A stretch of 64,000 bases of DNA. Source: Zonotrichia leucophrys gambelii (taxonomy: Eukaryota; Chordata; Aves; Passeriformes; Passerellidae). The notes under the pieces were generated by a model. The model was not told the origin of the DNA. It ran no database searches and was given only the letters and a program-made list of their open reading frames with translations. Within the stretch, counting starts at the first letter, position 1; every line of letters starts with the position of its first letter. A program made the position numbers and the translations under genes. The stretch spans positions 24,006,357 to 24,070,356 of the forward strand of contig NC_088178.1 of assembly GCF_028769735.1 (NCBI RefSeq), read 5' to 3'. This document shows positions 39,166 through 53,089 of the stretch, one piece after another.

Positions 39166-42100
39166 TTTCATGTGGACAAGGCAGCCAGAAAAACAATTAT
39201 TAGCACATCAAACCATTTTTTTCATAGCAAATACCCTTATTACTTCAATATTATCTCTGCTGTGACCAGGAAGAGGGACCTGACCATGGGCACAGTGGGA
39301 AGCAGCAGCACAGACTGAGTAAGGTCACACCTGAGGAAAGCCATGGAATAACAGTGCAGGGAACACTGTCCTGGAGTTGTCCAGGCAAGTCACACCTCTG
39401 ATGGACTGCAACACAATTTGGTCTGCAAATGTTACAAGAGTTTTATGGCAATGACCCTAATAACCATATCTTGGCAGAACAGCACCTTTATTACAGCTCA
39501 AATATGCATTTAAATCAAGTTTCAATGAAATTTGGAGAAGAATTGTGAAGGAAAATAATCAGATTAACTGAAATTAAAATCTGGCCATTTAATAGAGAAA
39601 CATTTGACCTAACAAGAACTTTTATTACTGCAAAGCATTGAAAAGAGGCCCAGTTTGGACTCTCGTGTTCCTCCTCTCCAGCAGAGCCATTTGTTCTGTT
39701 TCATCACTGCAGCTTGGGAGAGACCCAGGCTGGAGACAAACCCAGCTCATAAGCAGGCCTAAATGCTTTCTGCCTAAACAGACTGCAAGAAATGACTGAA
39801 AAACTGCAAAAACCACGAGCCTGAGGCAATACAATGTGTCAATAAAGCTGCCAAATATCATCAGCGCAGCTGCACTCCAAATCCTTGGTTTAATCATTCT
39901 GCAGTCTTATGTCAAACATGTCTTGCCACCTATTATTCAAAATACAAACACAAAACAAAGAAAACCCTCCAGTGTTTTTTAGAGCTTTTCTTAATCTTAG
40001 TAAGGCTCATTGTATCAGCCACATGGCAAGGAGCTGAAGCAATGTTGTGGGACTTAGAAATGCTATTTCTCAGAAGGAAAAGTTTGAAAAAGATTTAACT
40101 GTTTACTATTCCTGCCAATAAATGTATTCCTGACAGTTGCAATTCTATTACTATACTTTTTTTCTAACAATACAAAAACACAATGTTGTAGGATTTAAAA
40201 AATTATGCAAAAGAGTGTGAAAATAGAAAACACACAAGAACAAATTATTTGCTTTAAAAAAGTCTTCCTTGGGTTTTCCGCAGATTGCAAACAGAATTTT
40301 TTACAACAGTTTGACAGAATTACACTTATTCCACAGAAAAAATTGTCTGCTGTGTTTCTAGGAAATCTCTTCAAAGAACAAATTGATGACATCAAGTGCT
40401 GAAAGGCACAAAGGTCAAAAAATGGTCCTTGCCCTGTCCCTTCGTGCTGAAGGACAGTTACTATCTCATTGTTTGAATTTATTTTCTTTTATAAGGCATA
40501 CTCCAAAGCACATTCTGTCGCATAATCATCATTATTAATTAAATTAAAACACCATTTTCAATTAAAGAGTAAAGTACACAACATAATGCAGTATGTCTGA
40601 GATATTTATTCCATATATTCATTTACTTCCTAATTTATAGTTTGATCTTCTCTAATACAAATAGAAGTCATTAGTGCAAATTACTGATGTTCTTATTAAA
40701 AGTTTAATAAGAGAAGTGCTCTAAGAGTGTGACTCTTAGTCATTCATCTCTGCGCTCATCTTGCAATAGTTGGATGGTATTTTAGAACCAAAAACAGAAT
40801 AGGACACTATCATCTTTACCCCTTTTTACGTACTAATACCGTCATTAATTGATATGAATAAAGAACTCTTGGTCCTGCATGATGAAGGACCTGTCTAAAA
40901 ATAATTTCTTTACTTAACCTTTAATTATTTATGGCTGTTGTATTTTAAAAGAAAATTAAAAGTACTTTTTATTACTGCAGTGGTTATAAAACCCCATTAC
41001 CAAAGGAAGCACTGTGGCTGTCCAGCTCCCAGGAACAAATACAGATTTCACCAGCAGGACTGTGTCATTCCTTGGCCCAGAGCACCTGTCTGGAGGGAGT
41101 TAATGGAGGAGAGGAGGAGCATGAAACAAGCACAGGGAACAGCATGAGAGAAGGTGAGCAGCTGTGTGGAAACACATAAAGGAAGCTGTTGAAAAAAAAG
41201 TTCTGCAGGAATTTATAGAGTGAGTAGGAATATGCAATAAAAAGCACCCTGGCCTCATGATACAATGAAAGGTATACCTTATTTTTCTCATTTACATTAT
41301 ACTTTGAACATTCTCAAACTACGACCCTTTTAGAATGCAGCCTTAGCAGCAATCTGTAAAAAGTGGGACTCTCAGAACCAAGATGCAGCCTTTGAGAAGA
41401 AAAAAAACAAAGCATCAAACAGCAGCTTTTGCATAACAGTCCTTAAGAGTCACGATTATAGATCTATATCCTGTTATGTAATCCTATTTCCCTAGTAGCA
41501 AAGTCCCAGTGGCAGACACTTAGGAGTCCATTATATGAAATTTCCAGGGAGTCTTTCTCTGGAATATCTCCTTTGTATGACACAGCCTTGACATCCTCTC
41601 CCCTGCTTCTGAGACACCTAAATTCAGCAAGACCCCAGTGTTTCCCCCTCAGCCTGACCACCCTCCCTGGTGTGGCTCCCCAGAAACTGCAGCCAAATGA
41701 GGGGAACCAGGACCCCTCAAAAGGCACCAACAGCTTTCATTTCTTTGCTGCCTATAGGAGGTCATTTTAGGAAAATCCCATCTACTTTCTACATCCAGGC
41801 AGGCAGAAACAACCGTAAATTGTGGCACTTGTGAACTTCTCAATTCTCCCCTTGCTCATTTGTAACTCCTAGTTCCGCATGTGCATTCAGTCTGTTATTC
41901 AAAAAAATTAACTGAAATCTAACTATCTTCTTCAACCCTCACAAAACCTTTCTGGCTTTCTTTTAATGCTATCAATATAAAATAGAAATTACTTTGGAAC
42001 AGAAAACAAGCATCTTTCATTGCAGCTTACAGAAATTAGTGTAAGAAGCAAAAATTTAGAGTTGAGTCCTCTATTGACTAAATATTCCTCCCTAGCTTAT

Positions 42101-44279
42101 TACCCATGGCACATAATGAAGATCTCTTTTCTTTTTTGAATTGTCTTTCTCCTAATGACAAAAATTAAATCAAAATAAAGGTAGAAATATGTTCCAACAG
42201 TCCTAAGACAGTGTCTAAGGAAATCCCCTTCTGTTTGCCTTCTCAACCTTGTTTTGTCACTCATCTATTAATTATGTGCATATTAATCTTAGGTACAAGG
42301 TTAAAATCAGTATTGGACAGAAAGTGACAGGAATTCAGTCCCTGTTCTAAAAACTCCTGTCATGTCCTGGAGCTGTACTTACAAATATTGCACCAAGTAG
42401 CTGAAATATGTGCATGATAACACAAATTGTGAAACATTTATTTGACTTCAATAATGCCTTACTTGCAACGTAAATTGCTACTTCAAAACTGCCATGTTAG
42501 CCTACTTAACTTTAGGGTGTCAGCATTTATAAAATATGGATGCTGAGCCTGTACATTCAAATACAACAGGAAATTAATATGTATGCTGCAACCACTTGCA
42601 CTTAGAGACACATATCCTGGAGTAAGAGGTATATTATATTTCCAATTTAAAAGAAAAAAAATTGATCAGATTTCAAGTATCCTGAAGAAGCCCCTCATTG
42701 TTTCCTTTTTTTAGCATGAATCAATAAAGTAAGCATTAAAGTCTCTGACTGAGGAAAATAAAATGAACTCATACCATTTAGAGTCATGAAATTTAATATT
42801 TGAGAGAGTGACAGGAACAAATATGCAGCTGTATGAAGTGAATATCTTAAAAAATAAACTGCACCAAAATGGTGGTTCTTAATCTCAGACAGTCAATATT
42901 GCATTACTAAATAAATTCTTTTTTAACAAAGCTCAAGGTTCCTTAAGTTCTGTAACTTGGGTATTTCTCTCCTAACAGTTGTCAATTCATATTCCAATTT
43001 CCATATCAGAGTGTGGCCTCCCAGGATATGAAAGCTCCCATTTTGACTAAGTTCTTTGTATCACCTATCAAAAACTTTTTTCTCTACTCAGGCAAAAATT
43101 ACCCCAGCACAGAGGACCAGAGTAAAACACAGCTCTTAAATAGATGGATTATGGTGCATCAGTAACACAGGCACCTTGTCTTTTGTTCAGAGAGATTCAA
43201 ATACACATTGAAGCCCATTATGATGCTGAAAGTATCCATAGGAATAAGTAATTTCCTTCTATCAGCAGAAGCAGTCTTTGTGCAGCACAGTTCTCACTCA
43301 GGCAAAGGTCCCATGAAGTTATGCAATTAAATTAGAAGAGTTTTACTTGATGATTTTGAGGTCAATTTTGAAGAATGGAAAAAAAATAATCTCCTTTTTA
43401 TAGAACACCACCCAAAACTTAATCCAGTGAGAGCTCTGCAGAATTAAGAGGTCTCAGGCAAATACTTTTCACTCTACAGAGCACTTCACAAGTTTTCTGC
43501 TTCCATTCCAACAAGCTGTACTTGAGGTTTTTATCCTTTAAACAATTTGCAGCCATATCCCTTTGGCCTACTGTATTACCACACATATCAAACTTGCCAG
43601 TTATACACATATTGATTTCTTTTGCATTGTCTAACTACTAAGAATTTAACTTGCTAGCCAAATTTTGGCCTGCTGACTTCCATCAAAATCATATACATAC
43701 ACGCTGAATTATCTGTATAATCTGCAATACATAATGGTTATTCAAGGACACATGAAGGAATGACAACTATTCCTGGAAGTTTGCTTATGAGTTTTGCTGT
43801 ATGAGCAGCAGAATTTATTTACAGACTGCATGCCAAGTCCAAAACCCAGAGGAAAGTTCACTTTCTATGTTCTACCTGTGATTATTTTAGATTTTCTGGC
43901 AGATAATCAGGTATAGGTCAGTGCTGGAATATGTCCAATAATCCAAACACAGCACAAATGGTCATGTAGAAATTTAAACCTATGCTGCACAGAGTTTTCA
44001 GTCTAGAAAAGTTTATGTATGAACCAGATAGAATAATTAAAATTTTAAAAAATCCCGAAGTCCATTTTACTTTACAAATTCAATGCCACAGAAGTGTGGA
44101 TCAGTTGTTAGGAACTTTCTGCCCTTCCTTTGTGGCACCAACCAAACAAATCAGTTCATCTCCAAGCCATTTGTTTGCTCAGATGATGAAGCTAGATTTA
44201 AATAACCCCCATTTATAGTTTCTACCTTTGTCTTTTTTGATTGGAGAATATCTTCTTTGCTGTTACCTCAGAATAAAAT
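39166..44279. other. Non-coding sequence, no gene seen
   Basis: The stretch holds no recognisable exon or repeat. Two adjacent hairpin-forming inverted repeats occur at 40691-40739. GC-richer patches at 39290-39400, 39640-39760 and 41000-41150 carry only chance open frames. Confidence 0.5.
40691..40739. other. Two adjacent inverted repeats
   Basis: TCTTATTAAA (40691-40700) pairs exactly with TTTAATAAGA (40703-40712) around AG. Eight bases later CTAAGAGT (40721-40728) pairs with ACTCTTAG (40732-40739) around GTG. Both are perfect. A very tight two-base spacer on the first favours cruciform or protein-dimer symmetry over an RNA hairpin. Confidence 0.6.
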
Positions 44280-44720
44280 AAGCTGGCTGGGGAAGGGAAT
44301 TCTCAGCTTTAAATGACAGCTGTCATATTCTGTTATGGAAGCGCAATTCTATTTAATGGACCTGATTGCGCAATTTGCTGCACCTACCTCACATTGCGTG
44401 GGCTCCTGTGTCTGAGCAGAGCTGCAGGATCAGTGCCAAACTAAAACAGAAACATGCAGAGGGGGAAAGAGGGGGGAAAGAAGTGTCAGGAAAAGTGCTT
44501 GTGTCATAAAAACCAGGCTGGGCTCGTTGCAGGGCCAGCCCCAGCAGGTGACACCTCAGGTGGGCTCAAGGACAGCTCAGCATCTTCACCTGGGAGCAGG
44601 AGATGAAACTCAGGGCACGGAATTCTGAGCATCCCCTTCCCAGAGCAGCTCTGACAATCAGAATTCTGCTGGGGCCCTTGTCAGGAATACACAAAGTGAC
44701 TCAGAGATTTTGTGCAGCAC
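44280..44720. promoter_or_regulatory. GC-richer patch with C/EBP and E-box motifs
   Basis: ATTGCGCAAT at 44365-44374 is an exact match to the palindromic C/EBP consensus. Partial sites flank it: GCGCAATT at 44341-44348 and ATTGCGTG at 44393-44400. About 170 bases later there are E-boxes CAGGTG (44545-44550), CAGGTG (44557-44562) and CACCTG (44587-44592). A purine run with G5 and G6 lies at about 44460-44481. The patch contrasts with AT-rich flanks and suggests an enhancer, but no expression or conservation evidence is available from sequence alone. Confidence 0.3.
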
Positions 44721-47700
44721 TGAAACTGCAGCGTTTGACTCATTCAGGAGCTCCAAAACTGTTTTAAGAGAGGCACATTTAAAATAAAATTCTGTTCTAT
44801 TATAAGTGTACTATATGTCCATAACTTAATATGGGATACACATCTTTTTTTCTTAAAAAACAAGATATTTTCAGAGAACAGTGATAAAGGACTAGTGCTT
44901 CAAGCCCTGAGAGTGTAATATGCCAGCTGTAATGAGAAATCGGTGATTACACCTGAGATAATTTAATAAATTCAACTTTTTTACCAGTGAGAATATGAAT
45001 TGCCACCTACTGATATTTAAATTTTCTATGGCAAAATCTAAGAATGCAACACCACTGCTGTGATTTTTTTCCCCCACACATCCCTCCCTCTCTCTCCTTC
45101 AATGAATTCCACATCTTACTGAGATCTGCCCCCTGCCCTGGGCTAACAGACTGGATCAATATTCTCTCAACACAGGTATCAACACAAAAGAAAGGAGGAG
45201 TCACGAGGGGGAAAAGTCAAGAGTTAGGGCTAAAATTCCTGTTCAGCTTCCTTGGCAGGCTGACTCCCTAAATCAACCTTTGGGAAACACAGTGCTGCTG
45301 CAGCAATCCTTTTCCCACTGTAATTGTGAATATTTCAGAAAAAACAAATACTTTCTCAAGAGTGGCCAGTGGCAATTACAACTTCCATCTGAACCAGAAA
45401 AAAAAAAATAAAAAGCCAATTCAGTTTCATTAGGGAACAATCTTCTCCTCTTCCTTGAAAACTCAAGGGCCTGACAATGAATTAAGATTTATAGAAAAAT
45501 CCTTTCACTACCTAAATGGAATTATGATTTTGCCATTAACGCAGAGTCAAGATGTTCACTCTGTGTATGAAGATAACTTTTTAGCAGGGATGGCATTGGT
45601 AAGTAATATTATAAACTGCAATTCTGTAGCAATTTCCTAATGGTCTGCAAGGAGCAAAAGACACAATGAATTTAATGGTGTCCAAAAAGAAGACTGATCA
45701 CTGCCAGGACAGGAATAAATGATGCTGAGGCCAGAGCACAGCAGACCCAATGATAAAAGACTGGTGAAAGCATACTTTCCTGCACTTTCGTTACTCTGCA
45801 ACAAATACTGAATTTATTTCCTTTCTTGTCCATTTCTCTTCAGCAAGCTGGTTGCAGCAAACAAAATTAACCATTGCCTCTTATAAATCTTGCAAATGCA
45901 GATTTAGAGATAGCAGAACACATGACAGGCATTTGTTATCTTGGAGTTTCTGGAAAGCGCTCGATTTTCAAGCAGCAGAGAAAACCATAAGGAAATTCAG
46001 GGTTGGAATCAGTCCTGAATGTCACAGAGGACACTGCTGAAAAACACAGTACAACCACAATGGCCAGGCAATCTGAGACCAGTTTGGAGTTTTGTACAGT
46101 TTTACTTAAATCTATCTGAATTATTCCGACCTTTTGTGCTTTAGTGTTCAACTAAAGTAATTTTGGATAATTTTTTTGAAGCAGTTACTCTTAAAAAAAC
46201 TTGTGGCCAGTAAACTAAAGAGATGCTGGAGTGATCTGCCACTGGTTGCTGCTTTTAACAAAGTTCTGTGGGGGAAAAAATATAATTTCTTACAGTCTTA
46301 GAAGGCCATGAAAATATTAATAAAGGGCAAGGCAGATTACCCCAGTTCACCCCATCAGGAGGTTAGAGGAAAAAGCTGACAGGGGATTCAATGGATAAAG
46401 AATTAAAGGAGAAAACATTTTAAAAAGTCAATCAAAATGATTTTATGGAAAATGGGACTCATAAAAAGTTGTTTTATTATTTTAAAGGGAAGTTGATTGT
46501 GTTCATCTCACATGTAATGTAGTTCTTAAAACTATTTCAATCCATACTTCATGCAAGTAATTTATAGATTAGCTTTACAAAATATCAGCAAAGCATATAT
46601 TAGATGTACCAGGAGCCAGCTAACTTGGATGTGATTCCCCTCTGGAAACTTATCAGCTGTTTTAGAAAAGCATTGGACGGATTAATGTGCAACTGGACAG
46701 GGAGCATGTTCATCTGAATGGAAGAATTCAGGCTGCTAATAAAACCTGCAAGCAAATAATGCAGAGGATGGGCAGGTAGAGAAGTGAACTGAAACACCTA
46801 TTTTGACTTTTGTGCATGTATTAAATTAGAATTTAGTTTTTAAACCTGTAAAAAAATTCATAAGGAACAAACTTTTTGCTTAGTATCAGAAACAGGAGAT
46901 GTAGGAAATGCCAAGTTCATACTGGATGAGTAATTAAACATTGGGACTCCCTAGAGTGCTGCAAAGGTGCAAATTTGACTCCTGAATGCCTAAATAAGAA
47001 AATAAAGAATAAAATAAGAACTACAACATTAATTCTACTTAAGACCCTGGAAAGCCTGACATTCGGGCTGTACATAGTTCCAGTGTTCCTGTTTTAAAGT
47101 GGTTGTTGAAAAGTGAATTCCCAAAGTGATTTAAAAGTACCTTACAGCAAAACTGCTGGAGCTCAGTGCTTTTAATTAAAAAAAAAAAAAGGCTAAACAC
47201 AAGCACAGTCCAAGAAGTTAGCACACTGTTAAAGTCATTTCACAGAGTATGAATTACAGTGCATTAGCTCTGTATACAAACAGTTTTAAATTATACTCTG
47301 GCCTTTATCCAAGGGAGCTTCTTCCACCACAGAACCAGCACAAGGACAAGGACCTGTCTCACCCACAGCTCTCAAGGAGCTGCTGCTGCTTCTTGATGGA
47401 ATTTCACACACAGCTTGGCCAGGGCAGGCAAGGGCGGAGGAGGGAATGAAATACAGTATGTTAAACCTTTCCAGAGGACAATAAATGTTTTGTTCCAAGT
47501 GCTTTTTAAACATGGAACCAGCCAGACAACTCTTAAGAACCCATACTGCTAATTTTTTAATTTAAAAAGCAAAGGTTGGAAGATATTACTGAGTTTAGCA
47601 ATTGTTTTCTCTGTTGATTGAGATCTTTGAATGATGATCAGATACCTTATCTGGAGATATATTTTGATTAAACACAGTTTATCATTAACAGATAGAATGC

Positions 47701-47904
47701 AAGACTGATAGCATGTAATAAAGCAGATGAATTATGTTTTTCTGAAAGGCTTTAATTGTAACTACACTGTACAGCCAAGTTACTGATTGCATTTCAAAAG
47801 TTTAGGAGACTAAAAGTACAAAGGATAGTCAGATCAGTACCACAGCCTCTGAAAGATACTGCAAAAGTGAATTTGGAGATCTCAGGTCAGCTCACAGTCA
47901 AAAG
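44721..47904. other. Non-coding sequence, no feature seen
   Basis: The sequence is AT-rich and unique-looking, with A-runs near 45399 and 47178. Open frames are short and overlap on both strands. No repeat family or RNA gene is recognised. Confidence 0.5.
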
Positions 47905-48130
47905 CTGGTTCAAACTGAGCATTATGCTAATGTAATTTATTTATTTCATGATAAAACATTACAATTTATATTAGCATATTCTTCAAATACCTCAGAGAAG
48001 TATTACAGCAAATAGAAGTATTTAAGGGCAATGACAAGCACATGAAATTAGAAATAAAAAAAACTATATAAAGAGAATTAAAATCAAGCACATTTTTACA
48101 TTATGCATCATACAAATTAGTCACTAATTA
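47905..48130. promoter_or_regulatory. Paired inverted octamer-like motifs
   Basis: TATGCTAAT (47923-47931) and ATTAGCATA (47970-47978) are exact reverse complements separated by 38 bases. ATGCTAAT differs by one base from the POU octamer ATGCAAAT. Nearby are ATTATGCATCAT and CACTAATTATG at about 48100-48132. The block resembles a POU/homeodomain-rich non-coding element, though AT-rich chance is a real alternative. Confidence 0.2.
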
Positions 48131-51100
48131 TGAAAATGTTCTCCAGCTTCACAAGTGGTATTGCCTGTACTATTTTATCCTTTGCTAGGCATCTTTTTGA
48201 AGCACTTTTTTATATCTTCTTTCTATTAGGCTGTCAGCAGTAATCAATGTTAATACACTCGATTACACACAGCAATTTAAGAAATAATCAGTTTTAAACA
48301 CTACAGTGTTGCCATACTCCTGGTGGCCTGTATTATTAGGTCTCCACTCTGTAGTATATATTCAATGCAGAGTTTAAAATGGTGTAAAACATTCACTTTC
48401 AAGTCATAAACTTATTTTTCTCACTCAAGTGTTCTCCTCTCTGAGAAAAGCTGATTTGCTTGAATGTTCTAGGTGAGAACATAAGACTGAAGATTTCTGG
48501 TGCTGCTAGCAGCAATAAAGTTAATGATGTTTTCTCAAGAAACCTTCCTTTTCTCTAAAGATTCAGTTTAGTTACATAACAGATAAATTACCATCATACA
48601 CTGCTCACAAGGCAGATATATTGCATTTATTTAATTCAGATACGCTTCTTTAACAGCTTTCAACTAAATTTTGGAGCATTGTTAAAAGTTACATGCAGAG
48701 CACTTTCAAATTAGACTTTTTCTCCTATAACAGTGATAAAGTTATTATTTCATCATCTTTATTATGGAATAAAAGAGAAAGCAATTTTCTGAAAGCACCT
48801 AAGCTCATAAACAAGTTATGTGCTTTTGAAAATGGGAGTCTGCATTGTTGAGCAATTTTGAAAGTTTTTCTATCATTTTACTCACCTGTCCCAGCTTAGT
48901 GAAGATGATAAATAATTCCAAACACTGCAGCATTGTAAACCACTGCATCTAAGTCTAAATCTGACAGCAGGACCACACAAGATCCCACTCATATAAAAGC
49001 ACAGCTACACAGAATGCTTTTCTCTAGCAGAAACTCCAAACACACTGAAAGCAGCTCAAAGGGGAGATTCTCACAGGTGTTCCCTATTTATTTCAGCTTT
49101 TCCGTTGGAGAGTTGTGGAATGGCTGAATAGACTCAGCTGCAACTGGAGCAAACAGGAGCTGCACATCAAATGAAGTATTGTGTGCTGGTGAGTAGGCAC
49201 AAAAATCAAGCCTCAGATGTTTCAAACCGGGCACATACAATATGCCTGACATTTGTCTGTGCTTGAGAGCAGAAATAGTCTCTCCTCAACAAACATGCAT
49301 TAAGGTGGCAATTTATTTCACATTGTAAGACACTCCAATCTCACCACAATGAGTGCTATAGAAAAGCCCATGAGGAAGTTAATTATTCTGCCTTCAGCAC
49401 AGCATTTAAATAGTGTGTAGTAAACAGCCCATGCTGCAGCCTGGGACCACACACTCAACACGATAAAACAAAATACTGGATCACTGCTCATTAAATTCTT
49501 ATCTCTCATGTGAAAGCAATGTGAGATTACATATTTAAAGATTGCAGAGCAGGGCATGCTCACAAGGCAGGCTGCTGGGGCAGCCCACAGCCAATCATCA
49601 CACTTTGCAGAGGTGCAGTCTGCATCCAGTGCTTCTCCTACCTACACTTTGCATTTCTTTTCCTTTTATCAATTATGGGTTTTTATTCAGAATCCCCAAA
49701 TGAGTCACCAATAACAAGACAGAATATTGTCTTATCTCTGCAAGAGTTCCCACAATCCCCAAGTCCTCATAGTCTCAAAAAAGTCACTAAACCTTCAGTC
49801 TAAAAACTCTAAAAGCAGAATACCCCACACTTCTAATCCTCTGCCTTCCCCACCCTTTATTTGTTATCATCTGGTTATAAATCCCTGCTCTCCCAGTCCT
49901 GTTATGAATTTCAAATAATCATCTCTCAAAACCAACTGTTTAACCTTTTCTTCCCTGGTGGGAAAAAGCAGAATCCCATCATGGAGTTAAATTAAAACTG
50001 CAGGCAGCCTATCTTATACATGTGAGATACTGAAACTTTTGCATTCTTTTTTTAGTAAGTATGGTGGGTTTAAAGTATAGAAAAGATGGTAGTGTTTGGA
50101 AATGTGATGCATTTCACAGCATCTCAGCACAACAGGAAGTTTCCTCCTTTGCACTCCCACTATGTTTCAAAGAAATAACTTTGCTTTACATTTTTTCTCC
50201 AGTGTTTTACAATGTGAAGAGTAACCCTTGACTACCATCAGCCATCTTCTGCTGGATTTGAGGATATCTATCACACAGTGGAAAGGGGTGGCAAATATAA
50301 TGTTATAGATTTCCATGTTTATTTTCTTTCTGCAATGTCCATATCTAGTTGTTTAAATTATTATTAAAGTGATAATTAGTCTTACTGCTGGCCAGGTAAA
50401 CACAGCCTTGTGTTTGAATGGCAAGCTGGGCTCTTCCTGCCTGCATTTGGAACAGCAAAAAACAGTTTGTAGATTAACTTTCTAATACTTTTCTCTGAGA
50501 TACACTGCCAGAAATACAGCCAGGCTCACTTTCACATATTTGTGGAGACTGAACTGCTTGGCCTAACTAGGCCTCAGATTACTAACATGATCACAGGTAC
50601 AGCCTCTGAAAAGGAGAGGAAAGCTTCTCCCTTGCCTCTGTCTCTAGTGAATCACCCACCAGCTTCTGACAGAAATGCAATCTTGTTCTCAGGGCCTAAA
50701 CTAAGTACAGAGGGAAAATATTGCACTGTGGAACAGCCAGGAGTAATTGGTGACTCTTTACAGCAAATACTGCAGGACTGCATGGCCCAGGGTAATGTAC
50801 AGCAATACACAAACACTCATACATGTGTGTGTTAGCCCAATCCATGCTGTTTAACACTAAAACATTGGCCTATTACTGAATACAAGCTTTCAAGAGTGTA
50901 GAAGCATTAACTCATCAGGCCTCAAAAAGAAAAGAAAATGGCAAAAACTTGTTTGGCAATTCATGAGTGGCATCCACAGGCTCGGCTGAGGCTCCCTTGT
51001 TCCCAGCCTCCAGACTGAGATGCCAAGCAATTGATTTAATTAATCACAGCACTTCCATAATTTGGAGGCAGCAATATGACCAATGGTTCAAGCACAAGGC

Positions 51101-52718
51101 CTGGGATTCAGTCAATTCTAATACAACCACACAGTGGAATTTTTCTGCAAGATCCTCATCAGCTCATGTACTTTTTATGACTTAAAATAATTAAAGCCTT
51201 GACCACTATCCAATTTCTTCAATTTTACTGCACAGGAGATAAATAAAAGCAGCATTTGGACCTGGCTGTTTTACTTTCTGTAGTTATTTTTTTTTAGCCT
51301 ACCATACAAGAATTATTGAGGATTTAAAGTTAGCTTTGCAAAGACTTGCTGACTTCCTCATTCCCACTTCTTTCAATGAGTCAAGATACAAAATGTCCCT
51401 GAAATAGCATGCCAAAAGATTTTTACTGTGTAAATATTTGTGAAAACATAAAAAAAGATTTTTTAAGTGAGATGAATTGAAAACCATTAATGTCTTCTAG
51501 AATTCTATATTCATGCACATATTTCTTCAACTTGTAAAACAAGCAAGTTTGATGCCTGCAACCAATACAAGCAAAGCGAATATTCTGTCTTCAGTTTCTG
51601 TATGGTGAAATTGGCATCCGGACCAACAGAGACCCCAGGGGAAAAAAAAAAGAAAAAAAATCAGAGATCCCTCCTCTCAGCAGAACTGTTCACATCCAAT
51701 TTCTCAGATTGACAGTTGCAGAAAGAAACTATCATATGCACCTCAGAAAAAAAGGAAGAGGAAATCAGACTCCCTCACCATCCACTGGCTTCCCTGTTTT
51801 ACTCCCTGTCCTCAGCTTTTATTTAAGGAGATATGAAAACATTAGGATTTATAATAAACTTTGAAATTTATGCACAGTGGACAAAAGCACTTATATTTTA
51901 CTGCTGTGCAAGGAGTATGAGCATACAGAAAATTCACATTCAGACTGAGTACATTTGAAGCTCTTTGAATCACAGAAAAGGCAATTAATCTTAGTAACCT
52001 CACAGAGAACTGACAGAGTGTTTTAACATAGTCAAAATGCTGAAGGTCCTTGAATGCTTTCTAATAAAAAATGTTATGAATTTTTGAATTTTATGTTTAC
52101 TGTCTCATCTCTGTGGGGAACCTAATGAAAAATGCAGTATGGGAACACAGTATGGATATTTCATGTAAATAATTGCTGCAAATGTTTATTATTGGAAATG
52201 CAACCATACATGACTCTTAAATGTAATCTATATTACAGACTAATCAAATAATTGATTGTGATTCCTGATCATATCAAATTTTTGTTCACATTAATAGAGT
52301 TTCTAGGAAAAGATGACATGCTAGGTAGAGCATGTGCTTAAGGGAAGCCATGCTTTGAAGAGCAGAGGAAGAATATATTTAGTATTTACTAGTATTTATT
52401 TCATAACATTCATGCAAATTTTGTATGTGAGTGACTGAAACAAAATCTCCACTACTGCCTAAAGTACAAAATTATGCAAAGCATTCTTACAATGCACTGT
52501 CATTTTCAAGGCATTAACACCATCCCATATTATCACAAATTACAGTAAAGAAAGAAGAGGTCATCAGTTAATGTTCTTAAGCACAGTCCTTTTTCTTATT
52601 CTGGGTGAGCATTTACAAAAGAATAATAGTCCATTTTCTTTGATTAAGGGATTTGTTAGCTGGGAAACGCTTAAATACTGCTCTTTCTGATGCAAAAAAA
52701 AGTACTTTCTTTTATAGT
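48131..52718. other. Non-coding sequence, no gene supported
   Basis: A plus-strand open stretch at 50542-50835 has a rather protein-like composition, but begins without ATG and has only weak candidate splice sites, so it is not called. Purine-rich A-tracts lie near 51641-51660. Nothing else is recognised. Confidence 0.5.
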
Positions 52719-52935
52719 CACAAAACCACAGAAAAGTCAAATTTGGAAGAGATCTCTGCAGGATGCCTTGTCCAACGCTCTTGCTTGAGCAGTGTGAACT
52801 AAAGCAGGCTGTCAAGGACAATGTCCTGACAAGTTTTTAATACCTTCAGAGACAAACTCCATACCCTCTCAGGACAAGTTGTTTCAGCGTTCCATCAGAC
52901 TTACAAAAAAAAAAATGTTTAAAAAATTATACCCT
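52719..52935 (-). mobile_element. CR1 LINE 3' end, antisense
   Basis: On the plus strand the order is ACCACAGAAAAGTCAAATTT, GGAAGAGATCTCTGCAGGAT, CTTGTCCAACGCTC, AAAGCAGGCTGTCAAGGACA, ATGTCCTGACAAG, CCTTCAGAGACAAACTCC and TTTCAGCGTTCCATCAGAC. This is the reverse complement of the avian CR1 3' UTR. It is diverged and ends in an A11 tract near 52918. Together with the ORF2 piece that follows in the same orientation it may be one insertion with its middle deleted. Confidence 0.8.
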
Positions 52936-53089
52936 CATAGTCCCACACTCCTCCTGTGGCTCTCAGGGCTCACTCACCTGGGTATTGTCACCATCAAGTT
53001 CAAGTTCATGGTCTCTTGTCTGGGGCTTCACCCAGCGCTCAGTCTGGACCTCAATCTGCAAACTGAGCTGCTCCTCAACACCAGCTCCC
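52936..53089. other. Unassigned spacer between two CR1 pieces
   Basis: The roughly 150 bases could not be aligned to the part of CR1 expected here, the reverse transcriptase region. They may be rearranged CR1 or unrelated sequence at a deletion junction. Confidence 0.35.

Noticed and set aside
50542..50835. Open stretch of 97 codons with protein-like composition
   Set aside because: It starts with GTG, has only weak acceptor and donor candidates and matches no family I know. A protein search with conserved synonymous-biased change would be needed to revive it.
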